Part shown: positions 1-10,757 of the stretch, one piece after another
How the letters are laid out: every line of letters begins with the position of its first letter
Position numbering within the stretch: the stretch's first letter is position 1
Origin: Dryococelus australis
Lineage: Eukaryota; Arthropoda; Insecta; Phasmatodea; Phasmatidae
DNA: 64,000 nt
Assembly: GCA_029891345.1 (NCBI GenBank)
Contig: CM057006.1
Location: 47,001,556-47,065,555, forward strand
Direction of reading: 5' to 3'
Notes under the pieces: generated by a model
The model's database searches: none
What the model saw: only the letters and a program-made list of their open reading frames with translations
What the model was told of the DNA's origin: nothing
Position numbers and translations under genes: made by a program

Positions 1-28
1 GTGCTCATTTCATCGTGAACAGCCTTTA
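1..28. repeat. MITE-1 terminal fragment
   Basis: The window opens inside the right end of a MITE-1 copy: GTGCTCATTTCATCGTGAAC followed by AGCCTTTAA matches the termini of the other copies listed here. The rest of the copy lies outside the window. Confidence 0.75.
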
Positions 29-400
29 ACTGTAGTCAAAAATTATATACTAAAAAATAATCGCTGATAAAATCTCCTGTTCGCATGCCATTCTGACGAG
101 TGTGGCGGGCTGCGAATTGAAAAGCCCTGCAAGGTTCCGCCGGTCTGTAAACACGACCCCATTGCAAGGACACACGTGCACAGTGTCCGACCAACCTTAT
201 TTCAAAGGCGCTTTTGTACCTACAGAAACGAACGTGAATGAGCTTGTGAGCTACAGATGACCTTCCCACGCAGATCAAGTACATTGGCCTCGATTCTTAC
301 CGCGGTAAATTTCATCGTAGAAGCAAGGACAGGAAAACGGGCAGGGGAATCCAAACATAATGCTACGTGTCTACTCAGAAACAAGGTTTCCAGAACGTAT

Positions 401-530
401 TGTTAGAAGTCGCCAGGGGGCGTATCCGAGATCATGAGGGAAGGCGGTCTTAATAAAAATAGAAAAGCTATAAATGTAATTTTAATTGATTTAAAATGTT
501 GTAAAAATACACACATTATTTACAACATTG
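401..530 (+). repeat. LTR-like dispersed repeat, 5' part (copy 1)
   Basis: The block opens with TGTTAGAAGTCGCCAGGGGG and continues through a GTCTTAATAAAAATA stretch. Related blocks start at 34547 and 37535, where the similarity runs for about 700 bp. The TGTTA opening and a GTAACA-like ending at the 34547 copy suggest a solo LTR. No internal retrotransposon genes and no clean target duplication were found, so this is an inference. Confidence 0.4.
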
Positions 531-719
531 TATTGTCTATCAATACTATTCCCCCCAAACACAAAAAAATGAGGTACACCGCCTATTCGTCATATGGCCA
601 TGTACCCAACACTGACCTATACCCCAAAGGAACATTACTTGTCAAAGTCACATGGTCAACAGTGATGAACGTGTTCGTTTATATCTTAATTTTTAAATGG
701 CATGCACTGTTGTATTAAT

Positions 720-2745
720 AAAATGCTTACCATTTGGAATTTAGTAAAAAAGCATTACAAACTAAACACTTGTTTACAAATCAGTTTTCTAACCTAAAAC
801 TCAAACCATGCCGTTTTCGCTAGACGTAGTGATATGTCCTATACTCCATGTTTGGGCTTTATTGCTGTTTAAATGTTCATATGTAAAAAGCAGAGATAAA
901 TTATTACTGAGTAGAAGTATTTAAACTTCAGTGTGTCCATGAGAAAATAAGCAGGATACTCGGTGTCGTTAAGGTAATTGTTATGTATGCATGAAGGACT
1001 TAAATTTTAATAACTTCTGGACTGATAAGTTGAATAATGGTGGCTGATGACGATGAGCTGGGAACCAACGCCTGAGGGGGCGTATCAGTGGCCGCAACCC
1101 TAGATGTGTCCCCTTCCAGACGGAGTTCCTATACTGGGGATGGGGAGGGATATTCTTCCTCCCGCCTCACTAATGTCTATTTTGAGGATTTGCACGGATG
1201 GATGCTTCACTCTGTCTCATCGCTTCGCATCATATTGTAAGCTGTCTTTATGCTTTCTGAATTGCCTCGTCGGCATACAATCAGCATCGATCTTATAAAA
1301 TTTTTAATGTACCAAGATTGAAATGATGAAGCGAAAATATTAGAATTTTTGAAATTATGAACAATTATACACTCACACCCTTGCCAATTTTTGAGTAACG
1401 CACTACGTTAGTATGTTTTCCGCCCAGAGGCCTGTAACCAAGTTTGTAGACGAAAATATGTCTCGAAGATTTGGCTCAACAGTTAGCAGTTAACATATGA
1501 GACCTTTTAATATATAAAAAAATAATAATAACTTCAAGAATTGAACTAAACTATAATTTATCTACCCTTATGTTTCTTGTTAATTGGGCGTACATGATTA
1601 AATTTGGCAGATTAGTATTAGAAAGCTGGCAGCAGAGTCCTTTATCATTTACTTTCTTTCATTATTTTATTTAGGTTGATACATGTTGATGGAGGATGTC
1701 ATACAGTCAGTATTTAAGTTTATTCTTTTTTTAGTTGCTGACCTTGTAGATTTTTGAAATTGCATGTCATGATAAGGTGTTTTCATGCATTTCGCATGAT
1801 TATGTTCTAGTCCAATGAAACTCGTATTTCTTATGTGTGACACGAGTATATCTTCAGTTTAATTACATTGATAATCCCATTCCTTTGATAACTCTAAAAT
1901 AAATGAGTACAGATACGAAGGAAATCACGCCGTACATATCTTATGGGCAATTGCGAGTTAATGCCCCTAACTTTATCATTGTAATTTTTCAGAATGTATT
2001 GCTTTGGAGCCGTCACATGTAAAATATGTCCTGTCTATGTTTTTACAACTCATCAGTGGTTCAGAAGAGTGTAGCAAATTAACATATGTCAAGTCACATA
2101 CACACATGTACCGAAATTGTTTCGTTAGCTACAAAACTATTACCTACTAATTATTGTCATATAAATTCATTTTCTTATTTCTTTCTGCTAATAGATTCTT
2201 GTTCTATTACAAAGTGTTGGTAGAAAAGAAGTTCAATGTTGGGACAGCGAGATTTGTTGTGCGTAGCCAGTGAGATCGGTCTACGTCGTTTTTAGTCTAT
2301 GATTCCAACTATCCTATCAGCATGAGCACTTAAAATACCAATACCAATTCTAATTTAAGTCTTTCACGCTGTTTTTTTTTTTTTTTTACGTGGCCAGCCG
2401 TAGGTTGAACCACGCATGTGTGACGTTCCACCCCTACAATAATACCCTTTCTGGGAAATGCAGGTGTATAAGTTATCCTTTGCTTTTACTGATTTCATTT
2501 TCTTTTCTGCCTTTGGCTTCCTGTTGTCCGACCACATTATTTTTAATTTTTTTTTTTATTTGTTACATGCATCTCACCACTAAGTAGCTTGCCATTTATT
2601 TCTATTTATACCCTTTATTGGCTGCCCTTGGTGCCCCGAGTATGGAAATGGCACGGTTGATCTGCCATCCACCCCCGTTCGCCACACATAAAGGGTATTT
2701 TAATTATATATGCTATGTATTCTATAGTTGCACTTACAACTACAA
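720..2745. other. AT-rich stretch without recognised gene
   Basis: Only short ORFs with no family resemblance are present. A fragment around 1066-1092 (AACGCCTGAGGGGGCGTATC) resembles the opening of the LTR-like repeat. A poly-T tract lies near 2371-2386. No splice-framed coding exon was seen. Confidence 0.5.
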
Positions 2746-2747
2746 AT

Positions 2748-2948
2748 ACACAGTCAAATCACATTATTATGACCACCTACTATAAATGTCATCTTCAGAG
2801 CGCAGCTCATGACGTATGGCCCGTGACGTGGGCTGGAGAAGAGGGTTTATAATGAGACTGACTGGCTGGCTGTACACAGTGCGCTTCCTGCTGTCATGGT
2901 TTACGGGAAGCGATTTAACCGAGTTGCAAAAAGGGATGATAACTGAAA
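2748..2948 (+). mobile_element. Tc1/mariner-like 5' terminal fragment
   Basis: The segment starts ACACAGTCAAATCACATTAT with a following TGACCACC, and runs through a GC-richer stretch (TGACTGGCTGGCTGTACACA, then CTGTCATGGTTTACGGG, then GAGTTGCAAAAAGGGATGAT). This order resembles the 5' end and transposase start of Tc1-like elements that are widespread in insects. That match is from memory. The open frame does not continue and no right terminus was found, so this is a truncated remnant. Confidence 0.4.
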
Positions 2949-3461
2949 GAACTTATCTTAATTCATTTTGAGGTATGTTTAACAACAGTTATTTTCTACT
3001 AGTTTAGGTCACAAATCAAATATGTGCAAGAATTTCCGTATTTCCAGCAATTGTTTTTAAATTGCAAAAACATTTCCTTGAACAATTATATAGTAGTAAC
3101 TCTGGGCATCTTCTTTCGATGCGAATTATCTCATTTCTGTACGTAAGATAGTTATTTGTCCATTTCTGAAACAGTAGTCATGATTTTGACATATACAAAA
3201 ACAATGCACTCATTTTGTTTGGGAGGAAAGAGTATTCATTGATAATGTTAAATAACACATTTTTTCGTAGCCAACAACATTAAAAGTGTGCATCATAGCA
3301 GCAGGTCTAACTCATCCGCCGTGTGAGTGCGCGCGCTCATGCCATGAATGAGAGTAAAACGGGACGAACAATATTAGTTCAGCATTCCAGTTTACGATAC
3401 CAAGCGGTAAGTCGCTTCCAGACATCAGCTTACAGCATTTCTGTGCACCTCCAATATCCTA

Positions 3462-3864
3462 AAGGCTGTTCACGATAAAGTGAGTACTTTAGAAAAATAC
3501 CTTGGAAAAAAGTCACTGCATATATGCATATATTTTAATGAGCACACTGAGTGGAATTCGCCCAGTAAGTTGGTAACGATACATGTTAACGTCGAATAAA
3601 ATGTTTTAGGTAACCATTTGTGATAACTTATAATTATTTCTTTCGCTTTTTGTTTTTTTAATGCATCGAAGTGTAGAAATGAGCAGTTTGTGAAGTATTT
3701 ACTTTGTTAATAATTTCACAATTTCATTTTACCAACGCATAAATAAAGTGATGAGGCCTATGACAATGTAAATTTTACATAAGGAAGAGTAAGATACAAC
3801 GTGTATACATGTGGAACCTAAGCAGGGCTTTCAAAAGTGCTCATTTTACTGTGAACAGCATATA
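3462..3864 (-). mobile_element. MITE-1, long form
   Basis: Terminal inverted repeats AAGGCTGTTCACGATAAAGT and, at the right, GTGCTCATTTTACTGTGAAC plus AGCATATA bound about 400 bp. The interior includes CGCCCAGTAAGTTGGTAACG and ATGAATAAAGTGATGAGGCC-like sequence shared with the other long copies. It has no coding capacity. Orientation is reversed relative to the copy at 46162. Confidence 0.85.
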
Positions 3865-4016
3865 GAAGTGTGTGCAGTGCGCTCGTTCTCAAACGATTAC
3901 TCGACATTTTCCGTGGTGACGACATACGACTAAACGACGAAGTATCTTGTTAATAACGAAAGGTTGGCCGTTATTAAGACGGAATAGATAATTGTGCGCA
4001 ATTCTTATTTCTACAA

Positions 4017-4198
4017 TGTAAAAACTTTTCTGGTAAACTTCCTAAACTGTAATGGAAGTTTTTAACCTACACACTGTATGGTTATAATACCACACTTCAA
4101 GCTCCAGATATAGAAATGTTTAGCAACGCTACTATACAAAGTTGAGAACTTCCCTATGCATCTGACTGTTTCCTGAGTAAATGTAGGAACGCTACAAT
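4017..4198 (+). repeat. Dispersed repeat, inverted partner at 24520-24706
   Basis: Runs such as CTGGTAAACTTCCTAAACTG and CTACTATACAAAGTTG recur in opposite orientation about 20 kb downstream with scattered substitutions. The pair shares about 180 bp. Neither copy has obvious terminal repeats, so the full element was not delimited. Confidence 0.7.
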
Positions 4199-4469
4199 TA
4201 ATGTATAGGGGAAAACATTATCATTCCTGCTTTCTCACTAAGCATATATCCCGGTATGGCAAATACCCGTATAGAGTGTAAAGCCATTTCAAAATGGTCG
4301 GAAAATGGCATTTTTAATGCAGGATTTTATAGAATTATCAATTAATTTGCCAACAACGTTAAACACTAGGAGCCTCCATTAACACTTGACCTTATTTTAC
4401 TGTTCAATCAGAAATGATCCCCGAGCAATAATTCCAGCGAGTCCTCACAGACTGCATGACTGATCTGAA

Positions 4470-4731
4470 TGGCATGTGATGCAGGCACTTAAGGGCCGGC
4501 CAATCTCTGTCACCCGCCAGCAAGCTGCGTCGTCACAACGCCACGCCGGCCGGGGCGAGCTGAATCCCGTGGCAGCGGGGCCAATCTATCTTCGCCGGGT
4601 TATATACTGCTACCTTCACCTCCGGGAGTGTTTACTCGGGACGTCGCCAACCCCCGCCTATATTGGGGTCAAGTGGTCAGAACCCGGGGAGGGCATCGCG
4701 CGAGCCGCTCGTCGCACGCTACACACACTAC
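4470..4731 (+). promoter_or_regulatory. CpG-rich block with TATA-like box, possible promoter
   Basis: This is one of few GC- and CpG-rich blocks in an AT-rich window. It carries GGGTTATATACTGC near 4597-4610 and a second TATA-like CCTATATTGG near 4657. An 86-codon frame runs through it but matches no family I know. It ends abruptly at a MITE-1 copy. It could be a promoter or first exon, or simply a GC-rich repeat. Confidence 0.25.
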
Positions 4732-4805
4732 TATAGGCTGTTCACGGTCAAATGAACACTTTTAGAAGCCCTGTTTGCACTGTGTGTATTCTTCCGCCAT
4801 ATGTA

Positions 4806-5034
4806 CAGGATGAGTCCTTTAAAAGAGGCCCCGTGGGACGTGTGTGTGTAAGGGAGCGAGGGAATGAGGCAATACAGTCCAGCGTGACAGCAAAATACCT
4901 AGAGTAGGTGCTGGAAGTGGCCGCCATTGGCCTCGACGCAGGTGTGCAGACGACGCCAAAAGTTGTGAAAGGCACGAGCGAGGACATGATGCGGGATGGC
5001 ATCCCACGGGGCCTCTTTTAAAGGGCTCATCCTG
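4806..5034 (-). mobile_element. Nested Tc1/mariner-type deletion derivative
   Basis: Inverted ends CAGGATGAGTCCTTTAAAAG / CTTTTAAAGGGCTCATCCTG (near-perfect over about 30 bp) are flanked on both sides by TA, which matches the single TA of the empty MITE-1 site. The 229-bp interior retains the last codons of a transposase on the minus strand (4899-5006). It is therefore an internally deleted derivative of an autonomous element. The 5' CAGGATGA recalls the hairpin MITE at 21714. Confidence 0.85.
4899..5006 (-). pseudogene. C-terminal remnant of a Tc1/mariner-IS630 transposase
   Basis: The minus-strand frame from 5006 to a TAG stop at 4899-4901 reads about 35 codons. It starts WDAIPHHVLARAFHNF and ends CVEANGGHFQHLL-stop. 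Endings of the form R-x-C-[VI]-E-x-[NG]-G-x-[HF]-F-[EQ]-H-L-L are typical of the extreme C terminus of many insect DDE-type Tc1/mariner-IS630 transposases. None of the catalytic DDE/D residues is present; only the tail survives inside the deletion derivative. The stop codon and the lack of frameshifts suggest a fairly young copy. Confidence 0.8.
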
Positions 5035-5378
5035 TAAAATTAACATTGCCATAGCCCTTATCATTTTATTCATGCGTAGGTCAGGTGAAACTGGGAAATT
5101 ATTAGAAAAGTGAATATTTTACAAATCTGGTCATTTTTTGTACTTCGATGCATTGAAAAATGTACAAAGCGAAATAAATAATTTTCAGTTATCACAAATG
5201 GTTACCTAACAATTTTTATTCGACGTTAAGATATGGAACACTACTTCCCATCCATCGTTACCAAATTTACTGGGCACATGTCACTCAGTGCACCAGTTAA
5301 AATATATGCAGGTAGGAGCGGTGACTTTTTTCTAAGGTTGATTTCAAAAGTGATCATTTTATCGTGAACAGCCTTTAT

Positions 5379-5505
5379 AGAGGCTGTGCACAGCAAACTG
5401 AACACTTTTCAAAATCAACCTTCGAAAAATGTCACTGCCGCTACCTGTATATATTATAACGGGCACAATGAGTAGCCTACGCCCAGCAAAATTAAGTCGC
5501 TTTTG
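5379..5505 (-). repeat. MITE-1 fragment
   Basis: It begins AGGCTGTGCACAGCAAACTG and continues through AATGTCACTGCCGC and a CGCCCAGCAAAATT stretch that matches the long-form interior. The right half is missing. It abuts the preceding MITE-1 copy head to tail. Confidence 0.65.
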
Positions 5506-5970
5506 CAGAAATTCTCTCAACTCAACTTCTCACAAGAAATAGATATCACTAACTGTTCACAATTGACACCAGTTAATAAAATGTATAATCACAAGAGGCA
5601 TCAATGAAATTAAATAATGAAATATCAGTCCCAATAGACAGTGTATCAACATATTCAATTATTTTTTCATTTATGCGTCCATATTTGCCAGTTCGAATAT
5701 TTACAATAAAATCAGTATTACACTTCCATTCCGTCCCACCTCAGTTCAGTCCATGTCCCTCCAGTCGCAATGTTCTATAGTGCTCCAAGCGCCCTCACGC
5801 ATAGTAGGCTTCACTCGTCGGTTTCACACCCTCTCGTCCATTCACGCCACGAACACCTTGCCCGACGTCGTCCAGCAATCTCCAGTCGTCGTCCACACTT
5901 CACTTCACTTGCGCACACTCGCCAGATGGCATCCGTCAAAGACTGCCGGCCGCTGGGTTGCGGCAGTACA

Positions 5971-5996
5971 CACACACACACACGTGTGTGTGTGTG
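5971..5996. repeat. Perfect CA/GT dinucleotide palindrome
   Basis: A (CA)n run switches to (GT)n at 5983/5984, giving a perfect 26-bp palindrome beside a run of G. It lies about 10 bp from the left end of the transposon at 6007. Confidence 0.9.
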
Positions 5997-6006
5997 GGGG
6001 GGATCA

Positions 6007-6559
6007 GATTCACGAGGAGTTACCGCCACTCACAAGGTTTATTCCTTACACCATTTGGAGCATATCATGTAGTATAAATGTGGGTCCTATTCTAAATATT
6101 CACAGAGTAATTCGACAAATTGGAAATGCCTAGGTTATTGCATATGGAGATGGATGAAGGGTATTGTTTACCAAAGGACTGCACAAACACGCGTGAGGCA
6201 CTATTTGCGAGTGTAACGCATGCCGCTACAGAAATCGAAGACAGCCGTGTGCATCTACGTAGAGAAACACGTGCGGTTCATAAGCGTGCGGCCAAGTGTG
6301 TGGAAGTAGACGGAAACGTTTTCGAATATCTATTGTAAGTTTGTTAGACGCAATTGTGATGCTTAACTGTAAACAATACGGACTGATAGTACACCACTGT
6401 ACTTACTTCTGAAAGGGTTATTACTGCATTCGCCATTCTTCAAATGTTTCAATTACTCTTCTGTAAATACTGGGAATAGGACCCACATGTGTATGGCATA
6501 TTTTGCTCCAAATGAAATAAGGAATAAGCGCTGTGAGTGGCGGTACCTCCTCGTGAATC
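6007..6559 (+). mobile_element. Tc1/mariner-type deletion derivative with long inverted repeats
   Basis: The left end GATTCACGAGGAGTTACCGC and the inverted right end (reverse complement GATTCACGAGGAGGTACCGC) continue as imperfect inverted repeats for about 120 bp, sharing CCACTCACA, TTATTCCTTA, CATTTGGAGCA and GTGGGTCCTATTC. The right flank is ACTATATATTATATAA and the exact target duplication is unclear. The interior retains a transposase C-terminal reading frame (6120-6338). Confidence 0.8.
6120..6338 (+). pseudogene. C-terminal remnant of a Tc1/mariner-IS630 transposase
   Basis: This is a 72-codon frame inside the inverted-repeat element. Roughly the last 55 residues (from TREALFASVTHAATEI to AAKCVEVDGNVFEYLL) have the helical tail typical of DDE-type insect transposases, ending in the C-V-E-x-[DN]-G-x-x-F-E-x-L-L signature. 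It lacks the catalytic core and the DNA-binding domains. The upstream ATG is fortuitous; the original start has been deleted. The stop lies about 220 bp from the right end. It is a different lineage from the remnant at 4899-5006, because the ends and residues differ. Confidence 0.7.
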
Positions 6560-6759
6560 ACTATATATTATATAAATAAATATGATTTTTAAGATTGCTG
6601 GAAACTTCCTCAGCCATACTGTATTCGAGGTTTTTGATGTTTCTAAAAAGAAAATTTCCAAAGTACTCCTATACCCATTGCCAAAGACACAAGTTCGAAG
6701 GAAAAGAAAACTTAAAAAAAAAAAAAGTTCATTTAGTTTTATATTTAGACTCCATGCTT

Positions 6760-8584
6760 ATTAATTGAACACGACGTTTCTCCCATAAAGACATTTGCAG
6801 CCGAAGTCAAAACACAAGGGTATGCGCACACTGACAGGCGCATACATGATGGAGCAGCTATGAGATCACACTCTCTAACGGGGCGTGACATTATTAACCC
6901 CGCTGCCAAATAAATCAGGCGCTGGTTAACCTCCGAAACATTCTGCGAACATATTTTTGGCGACAGCAACCTTGGCAAAATGCTAAGTACCCGATTTCAA
7001 CGTGCGCCGTATATTAAGTATTCGGCGAAACATGGTAAGATTTTAGAACAATGTAGAAAATCTAAAAGATATAAAGGTACATACGAATTCACGCTGTTAC
7101 AAACTAAAATAAAACACGCACACGCAGATGTAAAAAAAAAAAAAAAGAGAGAGAGAAGAGAATATTGTAAATTTAAGACCATTTTTGTGTACGTTTCATC
7201 GATGCCGATTACCTCTTGGCAGCAACAACATCTAACATAGCAAATCTTAAACACTACATCGAACCCTCTCACATATTTCACTCATGCTTTAAGAGAATGC
7301 ACAAGTGAATAAACAACACGTCTGGAATAAATTAACGGTCTAGTCCAAAACCAACTCAACACCAACATAGAACAATTCGAGAAGTAGGCATCCAATCAAG
7401 AAATGATTTTTGGATTAGGCAAACACTTTCCCTTTTCTGGAAAGTAACGATTTGAATCGGAAATTATTTATTTATTTGTTACTCCTGTACGGTGATTTAT
7501 TATTACCAATAAATAATTACATATTAGTATTAGTTGTGATCCTACTCTTATTTTTTGTATGTTCAGAAATCTGTAAAATAGGCACACCATGACAGCAATG
7601 ACATCAACATTATAATATCAGATCGCACATTTAACTTGTTTCGTAAGATAACTAAGGTAAAGAAATAACCAAGACTCAATACAATCACGCCGTAATCTTT
7701 AAAAGTTTGTGGTAAACTACAATTTTGGACACCAAAGTCATCTGTTGTTAAAGAACCAATTTAAAAAAATCACGTTTCTTAACGTTGTTGGTAAAGACGG
7801 ATTTAAAACAGCGAACACACGTTTACTTTGAGACGTGAAATATAACTTACGACCCAACACACAATCAAAAGTGCATTAGTTATTTCGCAGAGATTAACCA
7901 CGTGACTGGACTGCTCTTTATTAAATAAATCTCTAGAAGAGTTCAAATGTGCGACAATCTTTAGCGGCGAATGTCGAAGATCAAGTCACACTTGCGCTTA
8001 TCATTAATGGGCCTGTCTAGCGTCTCATTGCAAGTAGTCGTGTCTATCTTAATTTTCTAAAAACTTTTTTTTCAGGACGAAAATAAATGTCAATATTTTG
8101 TCGCCAAATTATTAATTTAGTTGATGAAACATAAACGTGGTCACTGAGAAAGTGTCGAAGTCAACAAAATTCGCTTTAAGCAGCCACGTGTTTACGATAT
8201 TTAAACTTAGTATGAGAGTGTTTTGAACTGTAGCAAGAATGGCGTATCTTCTCTGAACACATTGCTGTATTAAAACCCTATAGTTTCAGCTTAAAATTCA
8301 CAGTAAACAAAACGCACGCGAAGATTGTTTATGCTGTTTTCCATTGCCTTCGCAATGCCTCCATGCGGCCCGGCCGTAACCATGAGGCCTCGTAACTTTC
8401 TTTACGCATCTATTCAGTACTGTTCTACGTAAATTTACTTCTATCGTAAAACTACTTCAAGGTTTTTTCAGTTTAGTGGCTTGTTTATCACAGGTGGAGA
8501 TAGCTGGTATTCCTCAAACTCGTCAAGAAAGGCGAGAAAAGCCCTAAATTTGTGGCGCACATTCTAAAAAGTCTTGTACTTCTT
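6760..8584. other. Stretch without recognised gene
   Basis: Several sub-100-codon frames occur on both strands around 6745-7281, including overlapping opposite-strand ones and one running through an A-rich tract at 7130-7150. None has family resemblance or a splice frame. No inverted-repeat element was delimited. Confidence 0.45.
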
Positions 8585-9402
8585 GTACATTTACGAGAAA
8601 AATCCTTGGAAACCCAGTTGCCAAGAAAACCCTCTGTAAAACTACAAAGCGTTTTCTTGTAAAATCTGCAAGATATTTACTTGTAATATTACAAATAATT
8701 GCCTTGTATTATTATTTACATTATAGAGAAGTCTCCATGATATAATTTTTTTCCTTCTAGAAAACGAATGTGACAAATTAATAACCGAAAATGAGAAAAA
8801 AAATTCAAAATATGATTTACTAAAAAAAAAATTTACACTTTGCCAGCACAAGGACTAGAACCCACACCCCTTGTATTAATAACCGGCATCCTTAACCACA
8901 GGACCAACACAAATTACGAGCTTAAAATTTATCTTTCCAGTAAATATAGCGGCAAGTACCAACAAAATATTAATGTAGTTATTTGGTTAAGAAGAATAGG
9001 CTCTTAAAAACGAGGCATTGAGTGCCGATTTAAGAGTTCTGTGTAGCTAGGAAACATTAAAAGTTATTGAATTATAGTCACGTTTTATTGAAATTTTCAT
9101 TTTATTTATTATGATTATTTGAGTTGTTTTAAGTGTTTTACGTTAGTAAAAATTGCAATAAATTTCGTTTTGCAAGCAGCTACACTTATCACCCACAGCG
9201 TTTGCACAAAGAGCTATATACGGTTTAGGGTTGTCGAGTGTGTGCCAATATGCTGAAGCTCGTGGAATCGGATCAATATAGCACATTTCTGGAAGTATAT
9301 TACAAATACGGCCCTTATAGTTTTACAATCGAATAGTTTTACAAAAGAAATCTTTGTAATCTAACAAGCATTTGTAAAATTACAAATAATTTCTAGCAAA
9401 AT
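8585..9402. repeat. Dispersed repeat E, copy 1, with central tRNA-like segment
   Basis: It matches 28825-29651 over its whole length. The ends are rich in short mutually inverted motifs (TTTACAAG, TTTGTAAAATTACAAAT, TTTCTTGTAAAA), and the centre carries a tRNA-like segment on the minus strand. The shared order in both copies includes ACGAGAAAAATCCT, AATATTACAAAT, ACGTTTTATTGAAATT and CTACACTT. It has no coding capacity. It could be a foldback or MITE that captured a SINE head. Confidence 0.75.
8840..8914 (-). repeat. tRNA-like segment inside repeat E copy 1
   Basis: On the minus strand a box A-like TGTGGTTAAGGATGCCGG is followed by a box B-like GGGTTCTAGTCC at tRNA-like spacing. The equivalent in copy 2 lies at 29068-29136. 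I do not see a convincing full cloverleaf, so it is called a tRNA-derived head rather than a tRNA gene. Confidence 0.5.
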
Positions 9403-10056
9403 TAATTTTTTTTTTTATAATAGTGTACGGATGTGTACGGCTGTTATTTTAATTTCTGCGGTTAGCCAACATAATTTTTGTTGCCTCAGTACATCTTACA
9501 AAACTAATTAAATTTTGCTTGCAGTAAAGAATGTAAATTTCAAATTGGTTTTACTTTAAAACTTGAGATAGTTATTTATCTCTGTAACATATGGTCACCT
9601 TACATTCTTTGTTTACATCGTTCTGGGATACAAAGTTCTGTCAGGGACACACGTGCTGATTAAGTTTGCGACATACTGAGAGTAACTTTAATCGTTTCGA
9701 CGCGCCGTAAGCCAAACCTGTTATGCACACGAATTCTTGTACGTGAAACTAATTTTAATAAACTGCATTAAAAAGAACTTAACTTCGAACTTCTCACTTG
9801 GTGACATTACAGTGCCTGTGTTTAGGCGTATCTTACTAGTCTACTCACAATGCACCGCTTAAAACCTCACAGTCAAGTGAAAAAATGTAACAAAAATCAG
9901 ACAGTATTATACTGTGAGATCCATTTAAAACAAATATCTACAGACCCATTCAACTGTCTAGCTCCTTTTATACGTATGATTTTTTTTCTAAACATACGGA
10001 ACCCCTTCCCCTAAAAAAAAACCTACAAGTAGACGATTTTCCTACCCCACACTGTT

Positions 10057-10757
10057 AAAATGTCCGTACATTTACGGAATGATTTACGGAAATGTACCGT
10101 GTATGTACGGAAAGGCAATCCGTAATGAAGAAAAATGGAGTTAAGTCCGTAAATACAAAATACGGAAAGTCTCCGTATTCCCTTTGGTATCGAGTTGCGG
10201 GGACGAACAATGCCGATTCTACACGAAGCTTTTTTCGCCACTATAACAAGAAAATTATCTTTTCTGCAGCAGTTAAGGTTATCCACGCGACTATGACCTA
10301 TTCTTTCAAACATTAAAAAATAGCATCAGGCGTCTGTAACATTAGCCACCACTACACTAATTTTATAGAAACTGAATTTTTCCTTTTGTCTTTCAAATAT
10401 AAATATAAAAGTTATACCACAATTTTCAAGTGAGAGTTGTAGGTGAATGGTTAAAGTCGTGTGGATTGGTAATTTTTTTACTCGGGTTTCAAACTTCGTT
10501 TAAGTACAAAATATTTTAAGTTTTTTAATATCTTTTTTTTTTCGCGGTAGAACACCCATATAACGAAAATTAAAGACATTTTCACTATCTCTTTTATTTT
10601 AAACGGAAAGTGCAGAAAACTGGCTAGGAAATTAACGAAGAGGTTCTGTGAAATTTATGTAAAGTCCGTTTCTGAAAATCAATGTGTCCGTAATTTTACG
10701 GAGAGTTTATGGACACTTCTGGATAAATTTTTACCAGCACTTTTCTGTAAAATGAAG
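10057..10757. repeat. Repeat element with TCCGTAAAT/ATTTACGGA subterminal motifs and tRNA-like centre
   Basis: The left 140 bp hold many copies of TCCGTA and TTTACGGA (for example GTCCGTACATTTACGGAATG). The right end near 10687 repeats GTCCGTAATTTTACGGAGAG. The middle contains a tRNA-like segment on the plus strand. The layout matches repeat E (8585 and 28825) although the terminal motif differs, which suggests a related class of element. Confidence 0.55.
10432..10502 (+). repeat. tRNA-like segment
   Basis: GTAGGTGAATGGTTAAAGTC resembles box A and CTCGGGTTTCAAACTTC resembles box B, at roughly tRNA spacing. The position is central in the element at 10057-10757. It is unlikely to be an active tRNA because pairing of the arms looks poor. 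Confidence 0.4.

Larger units (their letters stand above)
4732..5378 (+). mobile_element. MITE-1, long form, split by a nested element
   Basis: The left end is TATAGGCTGTTCACGGTCAA and the right end is ATCATTTTATCGTGAACAGC plus CTTTATA. Between 4804 and 5036 the copy is interrupted by a second transposon inserted at a TA dinucleotide: the uninterrupted copies read TATGTAAAATTAAC at this point. Without the insert the length agrees with the other long copies. Confidence 0.85.

Noticed and set aside
5753-6133. Two overlapping 100-126-codon plus-strand frames and one antisense
   Set aside because: They run through a CA/GT palindrome and into a transposon terminus, with no conserved residues and three competing frames.
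6997-7281. 94-codon minus-strand frame with Phe-rich segment and Cys clusters
   Set aside because: The Phe run comes from a poly-A tract on the plus strand, and an antisense frame of similar length exists; no family resemblance.
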